Of a stretch of 60,040 nt of DNA, positions 8,865-18,274 are shown piece after piece. This DNA is from an uncultured Psychroflexus sp. Its GTDB lineage: Bacteria > Bacteroidota > Bacteroidia > Flavobacteriales > Flavobacteriaceae. The notes under the pieces are model-generated. The model was not told where the DNA came from. It made no database searches and saw only the letters and a program-made list of their open reading frames with translations. Positions within the stretch are counted from its first letter, which is position 1; each line of letters begins with the position of its first letter. The DNA lies in the NCBI GenBank assembly GCA_913062845.1, contig CAJXVZ010000014.1, forward strand, positions 1-60,040, written 5' to 3'. Position numbers and translations under genes: made by a program.

Positions 8865-9088
8865 TTAATTAAGGTTAGGAGTTTAAGTGGTTATATGTTT
8901 ATGATGTTATGAGGTTAAAATCAGGTTGCCATTGTTGCTTTTATTTCTTTTGATACTGTTGATTATATCTAATTTTTACATTTACACAGTAAGCTTTTAA
9001 AACATTAATTTTTTACAAAACATTATTTTCACATCCTAACCATAATTTACAACCTTATAAGTAATTCCCCTTCGAGGATTATGGGGCT

Positions 9089-10885
9089 TTAATCATTCAA
9101 CTTTAAAACCGCCATAAAGGCTTCCTGAGGGATTTCAACATTTCCTACTGCACGCATTCTCTTTTTACCCTTCTTTTGTTTTTCCAGAAGCTTTCTTTTT
9201 CTTGAAATATCACCACCATAACATTTTGCAGTTACATCTTTCCTTAAGGCCTTAACGGTTTCTCGGGCAATAATTTTTGCGCCAATTGCTGCCTGAATAG
9301 GGATATCAAACTGTTGCCTTGGAATCAACTCCTTTAGCTTGACACACATCTTTTTTCCTATATCGTAAGCATTATCAAAATGGACCAAAGCCGAAAGCGC
9401 ATCAACAGAATTGGCATTCAATAATACGTCTACCTTGACCAATTTAGAAGGCCTCATGCCGATTGGAGAATAATCAAATGAGGCATAGCCTTTAGATACT
9501 GTTTTTAATCTATCGTAAAAATCAAAAACAATTTCAGCCAATGGCATATCAAACGTAAGTTCTACTCTTTCAGTAGTCAAATAAGTTTGATTTTTGATCT
9601 CACCTCTCTTCTCTATGCATAGTGACATAACCGGACCAACAAAATCTGCTTTTGTAATAATGCTTGCTTTGATATATGGTTCCTCTACCCTATCAAGCGT
9701 CGAGGGCTCGGGCAAATCCGAAGGGTTACTGACTATGATCACCTCATCAGGCTCTTTTGTAGTGAAGGCATGATAAGATACGTTTGGCACCGTAGTAATT
9801 ACGGTCATGTCAAATTCACGCTCCAAACGTTCCTGAATGATCTCAAGGTGCAGCATACCGAGAAAACCACACCTAAATCCAAAGCCGAGAGCAGCGGAGC
9901 TTTCAGGCGTAAACACCAGCGATGCATCATTGAGTTGTAGTTTTTCCATACAACCCCTTAGTTCCTCATAATCTTCTGTATCAACAGGGTAAATTCCGGC
10001 AAATACCATAGGTTTTACATCTTCAAATCCGGCGACTGCTTTTGTTGTGGGATTTTCAGAATCAGTAATGGTATCTCCCACCTTGACCTCTCGGGCGTCT
10101 TTTATCCCGGTGATAAGATAACCCACATCTCCGGCTTTTATTTCTTTTTGAGGGAATTGCACCAGTTTTAAAGTGCCTATTTCATCGGCACCATAAGATT
10201 TTCCGGTAGCAACAAATTTTATCTTCTGGTTTTTTTTGATGCTGCCGTCAAAAACTCTAAAATATGTTTCTACACCTCTAAATGGATTATACACCGAATC
10301 AAAAACCAGAGCACGCAAAGGCGCATCGATATCTCCTGATGGTGGTGGAATCCTTTTGATGATCGCTTCCAAAATAGCATCTATACCTAAACCCGTCTTT
10401 GCACTGGCCGGTATCACATCCTCAGCATCGCAACCAATTAAATCTACAATATCATCGGTAACTTCTTCAGGATTGGCAGAAGGCAAATCGACCTTGTTGA
10501 GCACCGGAATAATCTCCAGATCATTTTCAAGGGCCAGATATAAATTTGAAATGGTTTGCGCCTGAATGCTTTGAGCGGCATCTACGACTAATAAAGCACC
10601 TTCACATGCCGCTATAGAACGGGAAACTTCGTAAGAAAAATCAACGTGTCCGGGTGTATCGATCAGATTTAAAACATACTCTTCTCCCTCATATTTGTAT
10701 ACCATTTGTATAGCATGACTTTTTATAGTTATGCCGCGCTCGCGCTCCAAATCCATACTATCCAACAGCTGCTCCTGACGTTCACGCTCTGTCACCGAAT
10801 TGGTCGAGTCCAACAGCCTGTCTGCCAAAGTACTCTTACCGTGGTCGATATGTGCGATGATACAAAAATTCCTTATATGCTTCAT
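9089..10885 (-). CDS. lepA: Elongation factor 4 (LepA)
   Basis: A 598-aa ribosome-associated translational GTPase. G1 is [10 protein letters not shown]2 lies in the RGITIK region, G3 is DTPGHVDF and G4 is NKVDLP. Domain II and the EF-G-like domains III and V follow. The LepA-specific C-terminal domain with [20 protein letters not shown] is complete. The start at 10885 (MKHIRNFC) is preferred over a TTG at 10915 because the -7 element at 10904-10911 lies downstream of that TTG. It is monocistronic, with its stop followed by 224 bp without a gene. Confidence 0.97.
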   Translation of the reverse strand: MKHIRNFCIIAHIDHGKSTLADRLLDSTNSVTERERQEQLLDSMDLERERGITIKSHAIQMVYKYEGEEYVLNLIDTPGHVDFSYEVSRSIAACEGALLVVDAAQSIQAQTISNLYLALENDLEIIPVLNKVDLPSANPEEVTDDIVDLIGCDAEDVIPASAKTGLGIDAILEAIIKRIPPPSGDIDAPLRALVFDSVYNPFRGVETYFRVFDGSIKKNQKIKFVATGKSYGADEIGTLKLVQFPQKEIKAGDVGYLITGIKDAREVKVGDTITDSENPTTKAVAGFEDVKPMVFAGIYPVDTEDYEELRGCMEKLQLNDASLVFTPESSAALGFGFRCGFLGMLHLEIIQERLEREFDMTVITTVPNVSYHAFTTKEPDEVIIVSNPSDLPEPSTLDRVEEPYIKASIITKADFVGPVMSLCIEKRGEIKNQTYLTTERVELTFDMPLAEIVFDFYDRLKTVSKGYASFDYSPIGMRPSKLVKVDVLLNANSVDALSALVHFDNAYDIGKKMCVKLKELIPRQQFDIPIQAAIGAKIIARETVKALRKDVTAKCYGGDISRKRKLLEKQKKGKKRMRAVGNVEIPQEAFMAVLKLND

Positions 10886-10903
10886 AGTCAATTTTGATGA
10901 ACT

Positions 10904-10911
10904 GCAAATAT
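10904..10911 (-). promoter_or_regulatory. -7 element TATATTTG for lepA
   Basis: A perfect minus-strand TAnnTTTG about 19 nt upstream of the lepA ATG. It would place the transcription start near 10898. Confidence 0.65.
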
Positions 10912-10971
10912 ACAAGAATAAGTGATGTGTAATATTTTACAAATTATAAATTAAGTTATTGTACTTAAAAG

Positions 10972-10979
10972 TATTTTTG
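10972..10979 (+). promoter_or_regulatory. -7 element TATTTTTG for the TlpA-like gene
   Basis: A plus-strand TAnnTTTG match 35 nt before the ATG at 11014. Confidence 0.5.
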
Positions 10980-11013
10980 CTAGAAACTTGAAACAGAAAA
11001 ACCAAAAAAGACC

Positions 11014-11604
11014 ATGAATCAAGCCAAAAAAAGAACCAATAAAAAACCATTTCTTAAAAAACACTGGTCCAATATTTTATTTTTTATTGTCTTTATTTTA
11101 TTCATTATACCCGATACAAGAACGAAGATTCAATCCTGGATTGTTGTTCCGTTGATAGGCTCACCTGAAATTCTCACTAACCAAAATGACATTACAATTG
11201 CTGACTATAATGTAAAATTGAAAGATCTGCAGAATAAAAGTTTCGATTTGAAAGATTCTAAAGGCACACCTATATTAATCAATTTTTGGGCGACATGGTG
11301 TTCTCCTTGTTTAGCAGAACTGCCGGGACTGGTAGAACTGTACGATGAATTTGGTGATCAGGTAGATTTTTACTTCGTCTCCAATGAAACTTCAGAGAAA
11401 TTGAGAAAATTTCTGAAGCAGAAAAAATTGAATATTCCTGTTTACAGACCTGATTCTGAACTTCCCGAATTTTACGATACTAATTCTATACCTGCAACTT
11501 ATCTGATAAGTGCGGATGGCGAATTGGTGGCCAAAGCGAAAGGTATGGCAAACTGGTATAGCAACAGTGTGAAAGAAACGATTAAAAATCTGATTAAAAA
11601 CTGA
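11014..11604 (+). CDS. TlpA-like membrane-anchored thiol-disulfide oxidoreductase
   Basis: A 196-aa protein with one N-terminal membrane anchor (~20-33) and a periplasmic thioredoxin fold (~60-196). The active site is WCSPC, with C96 and C99 (FWATWCSPCLAE), and the cis-Pro loop is seen in IPATYLI. It probably reduces disulfides in exported proteins, as TlpA/ResA-type proteins do in cytochrome c maturation. It converges with the lipoprotein gene at 11615, leaving only 10 bp between the stops. Confidence 0.88.
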   Translation: MNQAKKRTNKKPFLKKHWSNILFFIVFILFIIPDTRTKIQSWIVVPLIGSPEILTNQNDITIADYNVKLKDLQNKSFDLKDSKGTPILINFWATWCSPCLAELPGLVELYDEFGDQVDFYFVSNETSEKLRKFLKQKKLNIPVYRPDSELPEFYDTNSIPATYLISADGELVAKAKGMANWYSNSVKETIKNLIKN

Positions 11605-11614
11605 ATTTGTATAA

Positions 11615-13021
11615 TCAATATAGCGCCAAATAATCTTTAATGTGACCGTCCAGATCCTTATTAGAGAGTACTATTTCACTTTTTTGAATTCTACAATCCT
11701 GATCTATGAAAAAGATTTTATTCAGATAGTTTCTGTAAAACTCAGCATGTTCTCCGGGCACAATTGTAAATTCGTTTTCGATATTTTCGTCCTGATTGTT
11801 GACTGCTGTTAACCATTTATCCTGAAAATTGTAATCTATATTCACACCAATAAATTGAATATCTTTATATTTTTCCATCAATTGTTTCACCGCATTGACC
11901 CTGAGCTTGTGATGACTGGGCGAATGTAGGGACCAGGAATATATTACGGCATGTTTCTTTTTTATAACATCTTTTAATTTATGCTTTTTAAGATCCTTAC
12001 ATTTTAGCAAGACATCTTTCAGGTCTGCATCTACAATAAGTGCTGACTGAAATTCTACAAGTGATAAAAGCTTGTTTTTTTCTTTTTCAGAAAAATTAAA
12101 TTTTTCAATAAGATTTTTAGTATGGTCAAGATCTTTCAAATCCTTAGCATATATGATCTCTTCCTGAATAAACCTCTCAAAATATGTTTTTCTCAGTCCA
12201 TTGTCCACGATCAAACTGTCAACTAAGTGAATTCTGTCATCAAGATTGGTGTATGAATCGACGTCATAACAGTTTACATTCTTATTTTTATCTAAGCAGA
12301 TTTTTATAGATTGGTTTTTGATATAATCATCTAAAAATCTTCTGTATACAATTAAATTTTTAGCAAGCGTATCACCAAAATCGATTTTTTTCCTGTAATC
12401 GTAAAAATCTTCAGGAATATCATTAGATTTTTTTTGATTGTATTTATTCAATAGAAATGCGTAACGTTCCCTCATATCAAAATACTCATAATCAATACTT
12501 TTTTGAGCAATTTCAATAAAGTCTTCACTCAAATCAAATTTCTCCTGTATATGCTCAAGTCTGGACTCTCTGGATTTCTTAATCGAATCAGTTTTAAACT
12601 GAAAATCCTTCGGCGAAATCTTGTAATAAGACAAAATCAAATCACTGTTCTTTTGATTGAGCAGAAAATTTTCAATCAAAAAATTATTTTCGGCTGCGCC
12701 TTCACCAGAGAACACTAATGATTCGTCAAATTCAGAGGTGTTTAATCTCAATCGTATACTGTCTTTAGGTTTAAGGTAAATCATCTGAAACTCATCAGCG
12801 TGCCTGAAGGTAAAGAGCCCTTCCTCTTTGAGATCAAACCTGTAATGGAAGTGACCTTTAGAATCTATTTTTATGCTGTCAATAAAATTATCAGCTCTTG
12901 AAAGTATAATGTAATCGTCTTTTGGATGAACAATTCCACCACCCAAATAGGTTTTAGAATCATTATCACCACAAGAAAAAAATAAGAGAATTAATAAATA
13001 AAACGGATACTTCAAATGCAA
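11615..13021 (-). CDS. Lipoprotein with thioredoxin-like domain lacking CxxC
   Basis: A 468-aa protein with a lipoprotein signal (LLFFSC, lipidated C17). A helical middle region (~100-330) resembles the DUF4369/helical linker arrangement of Bacteroidetes TlpA-like lipoproteins. The C-terminal ~130 residues are thioredoxin-like. Where the active site should be (around residue 360) the sequence reads SWSLHSPSHH, so both cysteines are replaced (HSPS). It cannot do dithiol chemistry and may be a binding or structural relative. The neighbouring convergent gene encodes a TlpA-like protein with an intact site. Confidence 0.7.
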   Translation of the reverse strand: MHLKYPFYLLILLFFSCGDNDSKTYLGGGIVHPKDDYIILSRADNFIDSIKIDSKGHFHYRFDLKEEGLFTFRHADEFQMIYLKPKDSIRLRLNTSEFDESLVFSGEGAAENNFLIENFLLNQKNSDLILSYYKISPKDFQFKTDSIKKSRESRLEHIQEKFDLSEDFIEIAQKSIDYEYFDMRERYAFLLNKYNQKKSNDIPEDFYDYRKKIDFGDTLAKNLIVYRRFLDDYIKNQSIKICLDKNKNVNCYDVDSYTNLDDRIHLVDSLIVDNGLRKTYFERFIQEEIIYAKDLKDLDHTKNLIEKFNFSEKEKNKLLSLVEFQSALIVDADLKDVLLKCKDLKKHKLKDVIKKKHAVIYSWSLHSPSHHKLRVNAVKQLMEKYKDIQFIGVNIDYNFQDKWLTAVNNQDENIENEFTIVPGEHAEFYRNYLNKIFFIDQDCRIQKSEIVLSNKDLDGHIKDYLALY

Positions 13022-13041
13022 CTAATTTTGAACAAATATAG

Positions 13042-14796
<1,755 letters not shown>

Positions 14797-14874
14797 AAAG
14801 TTTACGACAAAAATTTTACTTTGTTTTTATTAACCGCTAAACTCATAAACTTCTAAACTCATAAGCTAAAGAAA

Positions 14875-15423
14875 TTACCTCGCCAAACATCCAATGATAT
14901 GGTCATTTACCATTCCTGTGGCTTGCATATGAGCATAGACAATCGTAGAACCTACAAACTTAAATCCACGTTTTTTTAGGTCTTTGCTGATTTTATCAGA
15001 AAGTGGCGTTGAGGCAGGGACTTCTTTTATACTTTTAAAATGATTGATTACAGGCTGGCCGTCAACAAATGCCCAGATATATTTACTAAAACTACCAAAC
15101 TCTTGCTGAATACTTATAAAAGCCTGAGCGTTTGTAGTGGCTGATTTGATCTTTAATTTATTTCTGATAATACCGGAGTTTTGAAGCAGCTGCTCATGCT
15201 TTTCAGATGAATACTGAGCTATCTTTTGATAGTCAAAATCATCAAAAGCTTTTCTGAAATTCTCTCTTTTCTTGAGAATGGTTAACCAACTGAGACCAGC
15301 CTGAAAGGTTTCTAAGAGTAAAAATTCGAAAAGGGTCTGATCATCACGAACAGGTTTGCCCCATTCTTCATCGTGGTATTTGATATATAGCGGATCATCT
15401 GTAACCCATTCGCATCTGTTCAT
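14875..15423 (-). CDS. tag: DNA-3-methyladenine glycosylase I
   Basis: A 182-aa base-excision repair enzyme that removes 3-methyladenine from alkylated DNA in the cytosol. The structural zinc ligands C4, H17, H175 and C179 are all present (NRCEW, YHDEEWG, NDHIIGC). The helix-hairpin-helix-like body contains LLETFQAGLSWLTIL, whose Glu and aromatic residues line the base pocket. It is the last gene of a three-gene minus-strand run behind a YciI-like protein and a DUF2391-like membrane protein. Confidence 0.95.
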   Translation of the reverse strand: MNRCEWVTDDPLYIKYHDEEWGKPVRDDQTLFEFLLLETFQAGLSWLTILKKRENFRKAFDDFDYQKIAQYSSEKHEQLLQNSGIIRNKLKIKSATTNAQAFISIQQEFGSFSKYIWAFVDGQPVINHFKSIKEVPASTPLSDKISKDLKKRGFKFVGSTIVYAHMQATGMVNDHIIGCLAR

Positions 15424-15441
15424 CTGATTCCTCTTAAAATT

Positions 15442-15900
15442 TTAAAACCCAACTTTCCAGATTTTATCAGATGCTTCCAAATATTCCGGCAGAGCAGCAG
15501 AACCATACCACTTGATGAATTCAGTATCTAAAAAACCTTCCCTTATAGCCGGATCTGTTTGTAATAACTCCTCTGCTTTTTCAATACTTTCTACATCGAG
15601 TATAAAGAGGCCTCGGTAAGACAATTCATTACTATCAAAAGGTCCTGCAACAATAAGTTTACCTTTATCCACTAAGTTTTTTATATTTTGCATATGTCCT
15701 GCAAAACTTTGTTGTCTTAATTCCGGATCATTGGGTGAATTTTCACCGGTCTTTAAAATGGCAAAAACGTAATATTTCATCCCATAATCATCTGCACCAA
15801 GTCTTTGAGCTAATTCAGCATCATAATTTGGGTTTTTCTTTTGAGCATAGGTTATGCCATGTGTAAAAAAGCAAAGAGCCAATATAAATAAACTTCTCAT
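15442..15900 (-). CDS. Exported YciI-domain protein
   Basis: A 152-aa protein with a cleavable signal peptide (about 19 residues, ending ITYAQ) followed by one YCII domain (~42-145), a ferredoxin-like fold related to EthD-type and muconolactone isomerase-like enzymes. HMQNIKNLVDKGKLIVAGPF matches the family core with its conserved His. Most YciI proteins are cytosolic; this one appears periplasmic. No substrate is known. It sits 18 nt before tag and 6 nt after the membrane protein gene. Confidence 0.75.
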   Translation of the reverse strand: MRSLFILALCFFTHGITYAQKKNPNYDAELAQRLGADDYGMKYYVFAILKTGENSPNDPELRQQSFAGHMQNIKNLVDKGKLIVAGPFDSNELSYRGLFILDVESIEKAEELLQTDPAIREGFLDTEFIKWYGSAALPEYLEASDKIWKVGF

Positions 15901-15906
15901 AGGTAT

Positions 15907-16425
15907 TTATTTTATGGTATCACTTAAGGTACCACTCATGGCGGCAGGAAATGTAACGATTATTATGCGCTTAATGGCCAACACATTATCTACACCCCAT
16001 GGACACTTTTGAATCAGTGTCAATATGATCGCAACAATGAGCATAGAAATGAAATAAGTTCCGATGACCCTTTTAATGAAATCGAAAACATATCCCTTCA
16101 GAGTCACTTTATAAAAATGGAAATAGACAAATATTGATATCAGGAAAATCGATAGTATTGCAATTAGTGCAATATTTAAATGAGGTAGGGTCGCTGCCAG
16201 ATTCCAGGCTTCCTCTGACATAGAAATGGGTATAGCTAAAAGTGCTGCACCTACACTTACCTGTAAAATATCTCTGATATTGAATTCCAGCATAATAGGT
16301 TTTATAGCATAATTAATAATTTTTCCTGAAGCATCAGCAATGGGTACAATTCTATGCAGATAGCCATTTATTCGCCGGATGGTATTAGAGGTAACATCAG
16401 TAATATTTTCAGTTGTTTTTTTCAT
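15907..16425 (-). CDS. DUF2391-like integral membrane protein
   Basis: A 172-aa inner-membrane protein with four hydrophobic helices (~55-70, ~82-108, ~120-140, ~150-168). DILQVSVGAALLAIPISMSEEAWNL is typical of the DUF2391/TIGR02587 family, and the N-terminal 50 residues are soluble. The function is unknown. It is the first gene of the run DUF2391-yciI-tag, with gaps of 6 and 18 nt, so it is probably co-transcribed with a DNA-repair glycosylase. Confidence 0.65.
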   Translation of the reverse strand: MKKTTENITDVTSNTIRRINGYLHRIVPIADASGKIINYAIKPIMLEFNIRDILQVSVGAALLAIPISMSEEAWNLAATLPHLNIALIAILSIFLISIFVYFHFYKVTLKGYVFDFIKRVIGTYFISMLIVAIILTLIQKCPWGVDNVLAIKRIIIVTFPAAMSGTLSDTIK

Positions 16426-16574
16426 TTATGAAACGCTTTTTGTGATTTAAATGTAAAAATAATTAATGGATTAATTATTTTCAATTCGAGATTTAGATGT
16501 CAAGAGTTCCAAAATGTCTCCTAAATTTAAAGTAAAATAGAGCTAAACAAAGAAATTACTTTTACTTTTAAAAT

Positions 16575-17564
16575 ATGTCAAAACCACTTTTAGAATTTAA
16601 CAATAAAGGTATCTATTGCGCCAAGGCTGACGTTTATATAGATGCCTGGCGGCCTGTAAAAAAGGTCATCATCACTCACGGGCATGCCGACCATTCAAAA
16701 TTCGGACATCAGAAATACATCACACACCATTTGAACATACCTATCATCAAACACAGGCTAGGCGATATTAATGTCACCGGTGTAGAATGGGGAGAAACCT
16801 TCAGTATTAATAGTGTGAAATTCAGCCTGCATCCTGCGGGACATATCATTGGCAGTTCTCAGGTCAGGGTTGAGCACAAAGGCGAAGTCTGGGTCTTTTC
16901 AGGAGACTACAAGACTGAAGACGATGGGATCTCAGGAGCCTTTGAGCCTGTAAAATGCCATAGCTTCATCACCGAATGCACCTTTGGTTTACCCGTGTTC
17001 AAATGGCAACCTCAACAAGAGGTTTTCGATGAAATGAACAATTGGTGGAAAGACAATCAAAAAAATAATATGACATCGGTTATCATGGTTTATTCTCTGG
17101 GAAAAGCACAAAGGGTTTTGAAATATTTAAACGCCGATATTGGAACAATATACACTCACGGCGCTATAGAAAACATGACCGATGTATTGAGAAAAAACTA
17201 CGACTTTCCGGAAACGGTTAAGATTACAAGAGAGACAAAAAAGAACGACTTGAAAGGTAATATAGTGATTGCTCCACCAAGCGCTCACGGCACTACCTGG
17301 ATGAGAAAGATGGTGCCCTATGTTACTTCGTCTGCGAGTGGCTGGATGAGTACCAGGGGCGCAAGACGACGAAGAGCCATAGACAAGGGTTTTGTCCTAA
17401 GTGACCACGCCGACTGGGATGGCTTGCTATCTGCCATTAAAACAACAGAATGTGAAAAAGTGATTTGCACCCACGGTTATACAGATATTTTTTCAAGATA
17501 TCTAAAGACATTAGGATATGACGCCAGAACTGAACAAACGCAATATAAGGAAGATGAGGACTAG
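16575..17564 (+). CDS. DNA ligase-associated exonuclease (MBL/beta-CASP fold)
   Basis: A 329-aa metallo-beta-lactamase-fold nuclease related to mRNA 3'-end processing factors, of the group that travels with bacterial ATP-dependent ligases (TIGR04122-like). The metal-binding motif THGHADHSK is intact, as are HPAGHIIGSSQ, SGDYKTEDD and a late SDHADWD. It should act in DNA end trimming together with the ligase encoded 710 bp downstream. In related genomes the pair is usually adjacent; here a repeat/GIY-YIG block lies between them. The partner helicase and metallophosphoesterase are not in the window. Confidence 0.88.
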   Translation: MSKPLLEFNNKGIYCAKADVYIDAWRPVKKVIITHGHADHSKFGHQKYITHHLNIPIIKHRLGDINVTGVEWGETFSINSVKFSLHPAGHIIGSSQVRVEHKGEVWVFSGDYKTEDDGISGAFEPVKCHSFITECTFGLPVFKWQPQQEVFDEMNNWWKDNQKNNMTSVIMVYSLGKAQRVLKYLNADIGTIYTHGAIENMTDVLRKNYDFPETVKITRETKKNDLKGNIVIAPPSAHGTTWMRKMVPYVTSSASGWMSTRGARRRRAIDKGFVLSDHADWDGLLSAIKTTECEKVICTHGYTDIFSRYLKTLGYDARTEQTQYKEDED

Positions 17565-17573
17565 GCCCCTAAT

Positions 17574-17630
17574 ACCGAAGCCGGTGACTTCGATACATTT
17601 TGCTTCCGCAAAACACTCAGTCACCTCGGT
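17574..17630. repeat. Palindromic repeat, copy A (left block, first arm)
   Basis: Nested inverted repeat. The outer arms are ACCGA (17574-17578) and TCGGT (17626-17630), the middle arms GGTGACT (17583-17589) and AGTCACC (17619-17625), and the inner arms TTTTGC and GCAAAA. It carries the core ACTTCGATACA...CACTCAGT in forward orientation and would fold into a long hairpin. Confidence 0.85.
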
Positions 17631-17670
17631 TAGGAATAAAAAATTATAACTATAAATCAAAAAAAAATCT

Positions 17671-17718
17671 GGTGGCTGAGTGAATTTTTCTGAAAGAAAA
17701 ATTTGTATCGAAGCCACC
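17671..17718. repeat. Palindromic repeat, copy B (left block, inverted arm)
   Basis: The arms GGTGGCT and AGCCACC enclose an inner inverted repeat AATTTTTCT/AGAAAAATT. It is in reverse orientation relative to copy A, so A and B form an inverted doublet around an AT-rich 45-nt spacer, ending 19 nt before the GIY-YIG start. Confidence 0.85.
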
Positions 17719-17737
17719 ATTTCGAAAGCAAAGTAAA

Positions 17738-18039
17738 ATGGCTAAAGGTTATATGTACATATTAGAATGTAATGATGGTACTTATTATACAGGAAGTACT
17801 AAGGATTTAGAAAGAAGATTAAAACAACATAAAGAAGGGAAAGGTTCAATTATACGGCAAAACGATTACCTGTTAAACTATTATATTACGAAGAATATGA
17901 TAGAATCGACAAAGCTTTTTACCGCGAAAAACAAATTCAGAGATGGAGTAGAAAGAAAAAAGAAGCATTAGTTAACGGAGCATCAAATCTGTTACCTCAA
18001 TTAGCCAAAAAAGTATTTATTAAGAAAACTGAAAAATGA
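17738..18039 (+). pseudogene. GIY-YIG nuclease gene with a one-base frameshift
   Basis: The first 36-37 codons encode a UPF0213/YhbQ-type GIY-YIG start: [26 protein letters not shown]. The open frame then drifts and stops at 17971. Shifting by one base at about 17848-17850 restores a full family C-terminus in the other frame, including [35 protein letters not shown] and NGASNLLPQLAKK, to a TGA at 18037-18039, total ~100 aa. One missing A in the TTCAATT stretch explains it. It may be a real inactivating mutation, a sequencing error or, less likely, programmed frameshifting. The gene is bracketed by inverted-repeat doublets. Confidence 0.85.
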
Positions 18040-18065
18040 AAACTATGACATTTTAATAATCAAAC

Positions 18066-18109
18066 CAGTGACTTCGATAGATTTTGCTTTCGCAAAACAC
18101 TCATTCACC
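18066..18109. repeat. Palindromic repeat, copy C (right block, first arm)
   Basis: A near copy of A in the same orientation: GTGACTTCGATAGATTTTGC, a short loop, then GCAAAACACTCATTCACC. The following spacer (TCGATTAGTGATAAAAATT onward) also matches the spacer after copy A, so the whole left block is duplicated here as a direct repeat. Confidence 0.85.
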
Positions 18110-18152
18110 TCGATTAGTGATAAAAATTATAATTATAAATTGAATAAAAATC

Positions 18153-18235
18153 CACTGGCTGAGCTAATTTTTAAATATTTACACCGGTGTTCGGTGGCTG
18201 AGTGATTTTTTCAAAAAAAATTGTATCGAAGCCAC
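18153..18235. repeat. Palindromic repeats D (partial) and E (right block, inverted arms)
   Basis: D (18153-18165, CACTGGCTGAGC) is a truncated start of the inverted arm. E (18193-18235) is a complete one with GGTGGCTGAGTG and TTGTATCGAAGCCAC. About 27 nt of AT-rich DNA ending in ACACCGGTGT separates them. E ends 39 nt before the ligase start. Confidence 0.8.
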
Positions 18236-18274
18236 ATATTTAAAACTGAAACGTAAACCTCATAAACTCAATAA

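Noticed and set aside
8865-9088. Gene or RNA in the 224-bp gap upstream of the HAD gene
   Set aside because: Only AT-rich DNA with loose CTCATAA-type short repeats, also seen near 14835 and 18255, and a weak CCCC/GGGG hairpin after lepA; nothing supportable.
10886-10915. Upstream TTG start for lepA
   Set aside because: It lies upstream of the -7 promoter element on that strand, so it would not be transcribed; the family starts at MKHIRNFC.
17574-18235. Possible CRISPR array
   Set aside because: The repeats are few, palindromic, in alternating orientation and separated by conserved rather than unique spacers; no cas genes are present.
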